Shown here: positions 1-6,883 of the stretch, piece after piece | Numbering within the stretch: position 1 is the first letter of the stretch | Layout: each line of letters starts with the position of its first letter | Assembly (NCBI RefSeq): GCF_028416635.1 | Contig: NZ_CP114013.1 | Location: 620,001-684,000 of the forward strand | Reading direction: 5' to 3' | Length of the DNA: 64,000 nucleotides | DNA from: Baekduia alba | GTDB taxonomy: Bacteria; Actinomycetota; Thermoleophilia; Solirubrobacterales; Solirubrobacteraceae | The notes under the pieces: model-generated | What the model was told of the DNA's origin: nothing | Database searches by the model: none | What the model saw: only the letters and a program-made list of their open reading frames with translations | Position numbers and translations under genes: made by a program

Positions 1-1438
1 CGATCAACGACAACAACGCCAGCGAGCGGACGTCGGCGCCGACGTCGTCCAGCGCGACGACGTGCCCGGCGGCCCGCTGGTCGCCGATCACGCGCGCCAG
101 CTCGGCCGGCCGCGCCGTGATCGCCCGCTCGGTGATCTCCACCACCAGCGCGAGCTCGCGCTGGGCCTGCGACCACAGCGCCTCCAGCTCCGGCGGCGCA
201 GGCGCGTCGATCACCGCCGGCTCGGTGTTGAGGAACAGCGACGCGCCCTTGCCCAGGCCGGCATCGAGCGCGCCGCGCACCGCTGCCGCGCGGCACGCCC
301 ACTCCAGCTCCACGACGCGGCCGGCCGCGGCGGCCGCCGCGAACAGCCGGTCGGGCCGGTGCAGCGACGAGCCCTCGGGCCCGCGCGCCAGCGCCTCATA
401 GCCGACGACCTCGCCGGACGCCAGCTCGACGATCGGCTGGTAGACCGCCGCGACGCCGGCGCCGCCGTCGGCGAGCACACGCCCCAGCTCGTCGCCCGCC
501 GAGGCGGGGTCGAACGCGTCGTCGGGGACGAGCACGGCCTCGCCCGACACCGCGCGGTGCACCCGGACCGTGTCCTTGCCCGACGACTTCGCGGACTCGA
601 CCGCGATGTCGGCGTCGTGCACGAGGTCCGACGCGCTGGTCGTCGTCCCCTGCCGGTACAGGCCGATCCCGATCGAGACCCGCGTCTCCAGCCGCAGGTC
701 GCCGACGACGTGTGGCTCGTCGCGGACCGCGGTGAGGATCCGGGCGGCCAGCTCCTTGGCGACGCGCTCGCCCTCGCCGGGCGGCAGGTCCTTCAACAAC
801 AGCGAGAACTCGTCGCCGCCGACCCGGGCGAGCAGATCCTGGGGCCGGACGACCGACCGCAGCCTGTCGGCCGCCACCCGCAGCAGCGCGTCGCCGGCCT
901 GATGGCCCCACTTCTCGTTGACGCGCCGGAAGTCGTCGAGGTCGATGGCCAGCAGCGCGATCTCGCTCTCGTGCACGCGCGCGCGGTGCATCGCGGAGCG
1001 CAGCTCGTCGTGCAGCGCCGCGCGGTTGGCCAACCCGGTGAGCGTGTCGAAGTAGGCCAGCTCGTGCAGCCGGGCCGACACGCGCATGCGGTCGGTGACG
1101 TCGCGCTGGGTGCCGAGCCAGCGGACGATCTCGCCCGACGCGCCGTCTCGCTCCGGCGCGATCGCGACCTCGTTCCAGAAGGGCGTCCCGTCCGCGCGGT
1201 AGTTCAGCAGCGTGACGTAGGCGTCGCGGCCGGCGGCGATGGCCTCGGTCAGCAGCGAGATCGAGCGCGGGTCGGTGTCCGGCCCCTGCAGCAGCTTCGG
1301 GTTGCGCCCGAGCACCTCGCCCGCGCCGTAGCCGGTGAGCAGCTCGAAGCCCGGGCTCACCCAGCTGATCGGCAGGCCGTCGGCGCGGGCGTCGACGGCG
1401 ATGATCGCCGCGAGACCTTCCAGCTCTGGGGCGGACAC
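1..1438 (-). CDS. PAS(LOV-like)-GGDEF-EAL cyclic-di-GMP protein, 3' partial
   Basis: Runs off the left edge; about 479 codons are visible from a GTG at 1438. The first ~110 residues form a LOV-like PAS domain. Where photoactive LOV domains read NCRFLQG this one reads NPKLLQG, so the adduct-forming Cys is Pro47. A GGDEF domain follows with an intact GGDEF motif (residues 207-211), then an EAL domain whose signature is EALAR (348-350); the later DDFG-type motif reads DDVG. The protein probably makes and/or degrades c-di-GMP in response to a PAS signal. It lies 10 bp after the aldehyde dehydrogenase stop on the same strand. Domain calls are secure; which activity dominates is not. Confidence 0.85.
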   Translation of the reverse strand, partial: MSAPELEGLAAIIAVDARADGLPISWVSPGFELLTGYGAGEVLGRNPKLLQGPDTDPRSISLLTEAIAAGRDAYVTLLNYRADGTPFWNEVAIAPERDGASGEIVRWLGTQRDVTDRMRVSARLHELAYFDTLTGLANRAALHDELRSAMHRARVHESEIALLAIDLDDFRRVNEKWGHQAGDALLRVAADRLRSVVRPQDLLARVGGDEFSLLLKDLPPGEGERVAKELAARILTAVRDEPHVVGDLRLETRVSIGIGLYRQGTTTSASDLVHDADIAVESAKSSGKDTVRVHRAVSGEAVLVPDDAFDPASAGDELGRVLADGGAGVAAVYQPIVELASGEVVGYEALARGPEGSSLHRPDRLFAAAAAAGRVVELEWACRAAAVRGALDAGLGKGASLFLNTEPAVIDAPAPPELEALWSQAQRELALVVEITERAITARPAELARVIGDQRAAGHVVALDDVGADVRSLALLSLI

Positions 1439-1448
1439 GGACGGACTT

Positions 1449-2963
1449 CTACCCGCCGAGCCGGAAGTCCAGATCGGCGGCGACGTCCTCGACGTCCATC
1501 TGCGCCTTCTGGAGCTTGCCCGCGTAGTCCCAGTTCATGGACTGCCAGCGCGTGAACTGGTCCAGGACCCACACGCCGGACTGGCGCGAGCCGTTGCCCG
1601 AGCGGCCGTTGCCGCCGAACGGCAGGTGCGCCTCGGCGCCGGAGGTCGAGTTGTTGACGGACACCATCCCGGCGCTCACGCGCTCGCGGAAGCGCAGCGC
1701 GCTGGTCGGGTCGTTGGTGTAGATCGCCGACGACAGCCCGTAGCCGTGGCCGTTGGCGAAGGCGATCGCCTCGTCGAAGTCCTCGTACCGCGCGACGCCG
1801 ACGAGCGGGCCGAACGTCTCGGTGTTGGCGATGTCGTCGTCGATCCGGACGCCGGCGACGATCGTGGGGTGGACGAACAGCCCGCGGCGGTGGTCGCCGA
1901 CGAACCCGGCGCGCGGGTTGTCGTCGGTGATCCGCCCGACGCCGGTCGAGCCGCTGAGCGCGTGGTGGTCGCGCACGAGCGCGAGGTGGTCGTCGACGAA
2001 GCGCGTCAGGAACTTCTCGTCGATCAGCGGGCCGTACAGGACGTCCTCGCGCGGGTCGCCGATCGCCGCGCCCTCGACGGCGGCGGTCAGCCGCGACAGG
2101 AAGGCGTCGTAGACGTCGCGGTGCACGATCGCCGTGCCCAGCGACGTGCAGCGCTGCCCCGCGGTCCCGAAGCCTCCGAACAGCGCGCCCTGGACGGCGA
2201 GGTCGACGTCGGCGTCGGGCGTGACCACCATGGGGTTCTTGCCGCCGAGCTCCAGGCACGGCGACTGCAGGTGGCGCCCGCAGAGCGCGCCGATCTCGCG
2301 CCCGACCGCCGACGAGCCGGTGAAGCCGACCTTGTCGACCAGCCCGAGCTCCAGCGCCTGCTCGAGGCCGGCGAACGTCGTCGGGCCGTCGGCCTGGACC
2401 ACGGTCAGGACGCCCTCGGGCAGGCCGCCGGCCTGGAACAGCGCGCCGAGCGCCTCGCCCAGCGCCGGCGTGTAGTCGGCCGGCTTCCACACCACCGTGT
2501 TGCCGCACAGCAGCGCCGGGACGAGGTACCAGGACGGCACCGCGACCGGGAAGTTGCCGGCGGTGACGATCGCCGCGACGCCGACCGGGACCCGGAAGGT
2601 GAACAGCTGCTTGTCGGGCATCTCGCTCGGGACCGTCTGGCCGTACAGCCGCCGGCCCTCGCCGAGGAAGAAGTCGCACGTGTCGACGATCTCCTGGACC
2701 TCGCCCAGCGCCTCGGCGTAGGGCTTGCCGATCTCGCGCGTGACGAGCCGCGCGAGCGACTCCTTGTTGGCCTCGACGATCCGGCCGATCTGCTGGATCG
2801 CGCGCCCGCGCCGGGGCGCCGGCGTCGCGGCCCACGCCGGCTGAGCGGCCTTCGCGGCCCGCGCCGCGGCCACGAACGTGTCGACATCCGCGCCGTCGCC
2901 CTGGTAGATCACGTCCTCGAGATCGGCGGGGTTCGTGGACACGAGACGTTCGGCAACGGGCAT
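1449..2963 (-). CDS. NAD(P)-dependent aldehyde dehydrogenase
   Basis: About 504 aa, normal for the ALDH superfamily. It oxidises an aldehyde to its acid. With numbering from an upstream TTG at 2987, Lys168 (WKPAD), Glu246 (LELGGKN) and the nucleophile Cys280 (GQRCTS) are all present; subtract 8 for the start chosen here. I chose ATG 2963 because a TAGCGT hexamer (2976-2971) sits 7 nt upstream, as at several other genes in this window. The protein resembles ALDH7/semialdehyde dehydrogenases, but the substrate is not evident. It is divergent from the secreted glycosidase gene. Confidence 0.92.
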   Translation of the reverse strand: MPVAERLVSTNPADLEDVIYQGDGADVDTFVAAARAAKAAQPAWAATPAPRRGRAIQQIGRIVEANKESLARLVTREIGKPYAEALGEVQEIVDTCDFFLGEGRRLYGQTVPSEMPDKQLFTFRVPVGVAAIVTAGNFPVAVPSWYLVPALLCGNTVVWKPADYTPALGEALGALFQAGGLPEGVLTVVQADGPTTFAGLEQALELGLVDKVGFTGSSAVGREIGALCGRHLQSPCLELGGKNPMVVTPDADVDLAVQGALFGGFGTAGQRCTSLGTAIVHRDVYDAFLSRLTAAVEGAAIGDPREDVLYGPLIDEKFLTRFVDDHLALVRDHHALSGSTGVGRITDDNPRAGFVGDHRRGLFVHPTIVAGVRIDDDIANTETFGPLVGVARYEDFDEAIAFANGHGYGLSSAIYTNDPTSALRFRERVSAGMVSVNNSTSGAEAHLPFGGNGRSGNGSRQSGVWVLDQFTRWQSMNWDYAGKLQKAQMDVEDVAADLDFRLGG

Positions 2964-3098
2964 CTCGCGCACGCTAACAGCGTCCAAAAGCGTCCGGAGG
3001 GTGACGGAAACCGTTCAAGCGGGCGCGCGGATCTCCGATTTGTGAAACCAAAGGGTGTGCAGCAGCGCGCCCGCGTCCAGACGTCTGCGCTTCTCCAC

Positions 3099-4835
3099 AT
3101 GAGACTCCCCAAGATCCTCTTCCTCGTCGCCGCGCTCGCGGCCTTCGCTCTGCCGGCCGCGTCGGCCCAGGCCGCCGAGCCCGGCGTCAACGCCGCGTCG
3201 CCCAGCCACGACGCCGTCGCCGAGGCGCTCGCCACCGGCGCCAAGTCCGTCCGCCTCTTCGTCTCCTGGGCCGAGATGGCGCCGACGGGCCCCGGCGACT
3301 ACCCGGACAACAACGGCCGCTCGGCGACCTACGACGCCGCGATCCAGCAGCTCAACGCCGCCGGCGCGAAGCCGCTGTTCGTGGTGCTCAACACGCCGCA
3401 GTGGGCCAACGGCGTCGCCGACCAGCTCGTGCCGCCGAACGATCCGCAGACCTACGCAGACTTCATGAAGGCCTTCGCCGCCCACAACAAGGGCGTCGGC
3501 AGCGTCGCCGGCTACGAGGTCTGGAACGAGCCCGACGAGGCCCAGTTCTGGCACCCGGGCCCAGACGCCGGCCGCTACGCCGCGCTGCTGAAGGCCACCT
3601 ACGCGGGCGTCAAGGCCGGCGACCCCGGCGCGACCGTCGTCGCGGGCCCGACCACCGGCAACAACTACCAGTGGATCCAGGGCCTCTACAACAACGGCGC
3701 CGGCTCCAGCTTCGACGTGGTCGCGGTGCACACCGACACGGCGTGCCTGGACCGCGGGCCGGACGCGTTCTACCGCGAGGACGGCAAGCTCGCGCGCTAC
3801 ACGTTCCTCGGCTACCGGACCGTGCACGACGTGATGGCGGCCAACGGCGACGGCGGCAAGCCGATCTGGATGAGCGAGCTCGGCTGGTCCTCGACCGGCG
3901 GCGGCCCGACGTCCTGCACCCGCGGCGAGTGGACGGGCAAGAAGCCGTCCGGGGTCAGCGAGGCCGACCAGGCGACGTACCTGACCCAGGCCTACGGGTG
4001 CCTGGCCAACGACCCCTATGTGCAGAAGGCCGACTGGTTCACGCTGCGCGACACGACCGGCAACGGCGTCGACGAGCTCAACCACTACGGGTTGCTCCGC
4101 ACCAGCGGAGCGGGGAAGCCCGCGCTGAACGCGTTCCGCGCGGTGACGGCGGCCAACGGCGGCGGTGCCGCGACCTGCGGCGACTTCGACGCGCCGTCGA
4201 TCCGGATCGTCAAGCCGACGCCCGGACAGCAGTTCGTGGACAAGCTCGACCTCAGCGCCGCCGCGAGCGACGGCGGGGTCGGCATCGCCCGGATCACGTT
4301 CACCTACGACAACCAGCCGGCCGAGATCCGCAACTTCACCGACAGCCTGGTCAACAACGCGCCGGTCGGCCTCGCGCCGTGGCAGGGCTCGGGCAAGCTC
4401 GCGCTCGGCCCGCACACGATCACGGTGACCGCGCTGGACAAGAACGGCAACACGTCGACCGCCAACGTCCAGGTGACGAAGGTCGCGCTGAGCGCGCTGA
4501 AGTCGACGCTGACGCCGGCGGTCAAGCTCAAGACCAAGAAGGTCAAGTGCAAGAAGCGCGTGTGCACGGTCGCCGGCTCGATGTCGCGCGCCGCGGCCGC
4601 CGCGAAGCTCGGCTCGGTGCCGTCGCTGGGCGGCAAGGTCGCCGTTGAGTGGCAGTTCCGCAACAAGAAGGGCAAGTGGCGCAAGCTGGTCGGCGGCCTC
4701 AAGCCCGCGAACAAGCCCTTCGCCTTCAAGGCCAAGATGAAGTTCAAGGGCAAGTGGCGCGTCCGCGTCGTCTACCAGGGCCAGGCGCCGTGGAAGAAGA
4801 CGTCGTCGAAGTGGCTGACCTTCAAGGTCAAGTAG
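3099..4835 (+). CDS. Secreted glycosyl hydrolase-like protein with Ig-like and basic tail regions
   Basis: 578 aa. Residues 1-26 are a clear signal peptide (hydrophobic core, then ASAQA). Residues ~30-330 look like a clan GH-A (beta/alpha)8 glycosidase: YEVWNEPDEAQFW has the NE pair (Glu144, acid/base) and IWMSELGWSS supplies Glu260 as candidate nucleophile. Next is an Ig-like segment (~350-450, SIRIVKPTPGQQF onward). A lysine/arginine-rich C-terminal region carries a CKKRVC cysteine pair. It is probably exported and polysaccharide-active; GH5/GH39-like is the nearest guess and the substrate is unknown. Reading upstream in frame extends the ORF but places the signal peptide internally, so ATG 3099 is the start. 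Confidence 0.85.
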   Translation: MRLPKILFLVAALAAFALPAASAQAAEPGVNAASPSHDAVAEALATGAKSVRLFVSWAEMAPTGPGDYPDNNGRSATYDAAIQQLNAAGAKPLFVVLNTPQWANGVADQLVPPNDPQTYADFMKAFAAHNKGVGSVAGYEVWNEPDEAQFWHPGPDAGRYAALLKATYAGVKAGDPGATVVAGPTTGNNYQWIQGLYNNGAGSSFDVVAVHTDTACLDRGPDAFYREDGKLARYTFLGYRTVHDVMAANGDGGKPIWMSELGWSSTGGGPTSCTRGEWTGKKPSGVSEADQATYLTQAYGCLANDPYVQKADWFTLRDTTGNGVDELNHYGLLRTSGAGKPALNAFRAVTAANGGGAATCGDFDAPSIRIVKPTPGQQFVDKLDLSAAASDGGVGIARITFTYDNQPAEIRNFTDSLVNNAPVGLAPWQGSGKLALGPHTITVTALDKNGNTSTANVQVTKVALSALKSTLTPAVKLKTKKVKCKKRVCTVAGSMSRAAAAAKLGSVPSLGGKVAVEWQFRNKKGKWRKLVGGLKPANKPFAFKAKMKFKGKWRVRVVYQGQAPWKKTSSKWLTFKVK

Positions 4836-4874
4836 GGCCGTGCGCGCGGCGCCGCCCGCGATAGCGTCCCGCCC

Positions 4875-5978
4875 ATGGCGTCATCTGCCGTTGTCGTGGG
4901 CGCGGGCGTGCTGGGCTCGTCGGTCGCCGACCGCCTGGCCCGCTCCGGCTGGGCCGTCACCCACGTCGAGCGGCTCGCGCCCGGGCACGTGCGTTCGGGC
5001 AGCGGCGACGAGTCGCGGCTGATCCGCGCCAGCCACGGCGCGGATCCGCTGCACGCCGCGATGTCGCGGCGCGCGCTGGAGCTGTGGCGCGAGCTGGACC
5101 CGCGGCTGGTCGCGCAGGCGGGCGTGGCGTGGCTGGCGCGCACCGCCGACGGCTGGGAGGCCGAGAGCGAGCGCGTCCTGACCGAGCTCGGCATCCCGAA
5201 CCAGCGCGTCGACGCCACCGACCTGTTCCCGAGCGTCCGGACCGACGACCTCGCGTTCTGCCTGCTGGAGCCGGAGGCCGGGATCCTGCACGCGCGCGTC
5301 GGCGTGCGGGCGCTGGCGGATCGGGCGGTCGAGGCGGGCGCCGAGCGCGTCGTGGCGGTCGCCCGGCCCGACGGCGCGCGGGTCGCGCTCGACGACGGGC
5401 GCGTGCTGGAGGCCGACGTCGTCGTCTGGGCCTGCGGCGCCTGGATGCCCGGGCTGTTCGGCGACGTGCTGTCGCTGCGGATCACCCAGCAGGACGTCTT
5501 CTACTTCGCCGCCGACGGGCAGTGGGCGACGCCCGGCGTTCCCGGCTGGGTCGACTACGACGGCGCCGCCTACGGGCTCGGCGACCTCGACGGCCGCGGC
5601 GTGAAGGTCGCGCCCGACGTCGACGGCCCGCCGTTCGACGCGCAGACCGGCGAGCGCCGCGTGCATCCGGAGCACGAGCGCTTCGCGCGCGCCTATCTCG
5701 CGCATCGCTTCCCCGCGCTCGCGGGCGCGCCGCTGGTCGGCTCCCGCGTCTGCCAGTACGAGATCACGCCCGACACGTGGTTCGTCGCCGCGCCGCACCC
5801 CGAGCACGACGGCCGCGTCTGGCTGCTGGGCGGCGGCTCGGGCCACGCGTTCAAGCACGGGCCGGCGCTGGCCGAGCGCCTCGAGTCCTGGATCGCCGGG
5901 ACCGAGCCCGCCGAGCCCCGCTTCGGCCTCGGCGATCGCCACCGCGACACGTCGCTGCGGACGGTCGGCGAGCTCTAG
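4875..5978 (+). CDS. FAD-dependent oxidase, monomeric sarcosine oxidase/N-methyltryptophan oxidase family
   Basis: 367 aa. The N-terminal dinucleotide fold is GAGVLG (9-14). Near the C-terminus is CQYEITPD with Cys293 at the place where MSOX attaches FAD covalently, followed by GGGSGHAFKHGP, the family's flavin-contact loop. It should oxidise a secondary or N-methyl amine using O2, in the cytosol. ATG 4875 has TAGCGT at 4862-4867, 7 nt upstream, suggesting a leaderless mRNA. It is convergent with the reductase gene that ends at 6192. Sarcosine itself is not assured as substrate. Confidence 0.85.
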   Translation: MASSAVVVGAGVLGSSVADRLARSGWAVTHVERLAPGHVRSGSGDESRLIRASHGADPLHAAMSRRALELWRELDPRLVAQAGVAWLARTADGWEAESERVLTELGIPNQRVDATDLFPSVRTDDLAFCLLEPEAGILHARVGVRALADRAVEAGAERVVAVARPDGARVALDDGRVLEADVVVWACGAWMPGLFGDVLSLRITQQDVFYFAADGQWATPGVPGWVDYDGAAYGLGDLDGRGVKVAPDVDGPPFDAQTGERRVHPEHERFARAYLAHRFPALAGAPLVGSRVCQYEITPDTWFVAAPHPEHDGRVWLLGGGSGHAFKHGPALAERLESWIAGTEPAEPRFGLGDRHRDTSLRTVGEL

Positions 5979-6087
5979 GTCAGGCGCAGCGCGACGCTCC
6001 AGATGTCGTCTGTCCGTATGCAGACACGCCCTTCAGGTTCTGCGGCCAGCGGTCGATGCACATCTCAGAAGGCAGGGGCACGGACGC

Positions 6088-6169
6088 CCCAGGAAACGGA
6101 CTGCCGCCGCCTTTCCTGGGCATGAACGCCATGCGCTTGCCGACTCCTGCGCCCCCTCCCGGGCGCAGG
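6088..6169. terminator. Two strong hairpins between convergent genes
   Basis: The 5979-6191 spacer separates two convergent genes. It holds a 9-bp stem (CCCAGGAAA 6088-6096 with TTTCCTGGG 6112-6120) and a second perfect 9-bp stem (CCTGCGCCC 6146-6154 with GGGCGCAGG 6161-6169). Neither has a clear T-run. A bidirectional terminator is the simplest reading, although the spacer is longer and more structured than most here. Confidence 0.45.
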
Positions 6170-6191
6170 GGTCGCGAGCCTCCTCACCGCG

Positions 6192-6821
6192 CTACGCGCG
6201 GTCCTTCAGCCGGTAGCGCAGGTGCGTGACGCCGGTGCCGACGACGACGTCGGGGTCGCTCAGGCCCAGCGTCTCCAGGTCGTCGCCCGGGAAGAAGCGC
6301 TGCCCCGAGCCGAGCAGGACCGGCGCGATGTTGATGTTGATCTCGTCCAGGAGGCCGGCGTCGATGCACTGGCGCACGGTCGAGGGCGTCGCGATCGCGA
6401 CGTCCTTGTCGCCGGCCGCCGCCTTGGCGAGCTCCACGGCGCGCGCGATGCCGCCCTCGGTGACGAAGGTGATCGACGGCGCCGCGTTCTCCCACCCCTC
6501 GGGCACGCTGTGCGTGACGATGAAGACGGGCGCCCCGGTCGGGTGCGCGCCGCCCCAGCCGTTGGCGAGGTCGAAGTAGCGCCGGCCGCCGACGATCGCG
6601 CCGAGGCGGCCCATCACGTCGCGCAGCAGCTCGGCCGTCGCCCCGGAGGTCCGGAACGGGAGGCCGGGCGCGACCTCGGTGTCGCCGGCGAAGTACCAGC
6701 CGGTGAGCGCGTCGATCTGGTCGTCGGGCGTCGCGATGAAGCCGTCGACGGACATCGCCATGTCGGCGATGACGGCGGGGGACTTGGTGGAGGAGGAGCT
6801 GGTGTTGGTCATGGGCAGCAT
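6192..6821 (-). CDS. Dihydrofolate reductase/RibD C-terminal-like reductase
   Basis: 209 aa (206 if the ATG at 6812, MTNTSS, is used). It matches the RibD_C/DHFR-fold group: an N-terminal strand with DMAMSVDGFIA, the GGRRYFDLANGW segment, and the C-terminal APVLLGSGQRFF signature. Such proteins are NADPH-dependent reductases of unknown substrate and are often paired with regulators; true folate reduction is unlikely. The gene is divergent from the LuxR-type regulator, with a 22-bp palindrome in the short spacer. Confidence 0.85.
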   Translation of the reverse strand: MLPMTNTSSSSTKSPAVIADMAMSVDGFIATPDDQIDALTGWYFAGDTEVAPGLPFRTSGATAELLRDVMGRLGAIVGGRRYFDLANGWGGAHPTGAPVFIVTHSVPEGWENAAPSITFVTEGGIARAVELAKAAAGDKDVAIATPSTVRQCIDAGLLDEININIAPVLLGSGQRFFPGDDLETLGLSDPDVVVGTGVTHLRYRLKDRA

Positions 6822-6844
6822 GCTCGGGCCGCCAGGGGCCGACT

Positions 6845-6866
6845 ACATCGGCCAGGTGGCCGATGT
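6845..6866. promoter_or_regulatory. Operator-like palindrome between divergent reductase and regulator genes
   Basis: ACATCGGCCA (6845-6854) and its exact reverse complement (6857-6866) are separated by GG: two 10-bp arms in a 62-bp divergent spacer. It lies 17 bp before the regulator's ATG at 6884. CAGACT (6871-6876), a possible -10, is 7 nt from that ATG. The palindrome is a good candidate for autoregulation by the LuxR protein. It also contains an in-frame ATG (6863), which I reject as the start. Confidence 0.5.
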
Positions 6867-6883
6867 GCGCCAGACTGCCGGCC

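Noticed and set aside
62-1555. Long plus-strand open frame
   Set aside because: Antisense shadow of the PAS-GGDEF-EAL gene; the protein is arginine-rich noise while the minus strand has full domains.
3015-3040. Second sigma-28-like match, TCAA-N16-CCGATT
   Set aside because: Lacks the leading G of GCCGA, lies 58 nt before the glycosidase ATG, and the gene has no motility link.
1335-3098. Open extension upstream of the glycosidase gene, in frame
   Set aside because: It is antisense to the aldehyde dehydrogenase gene, and the signal peptide at 3099 marks the true start.
5985-6120. Minus-strand CTGAGA...GAACCTGA resembling parts of a TPP riboswitch
   Set aside because: The 3' half (GCGnAGGGA) is missing, spacing is wrong, and no gene lies downstream on that strand.
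6863-6883. Upstream ATG for the LuxR-type regulator
   Set aside because: It lies inside the operator-like palindrome and before the better-placed ATG 6884.
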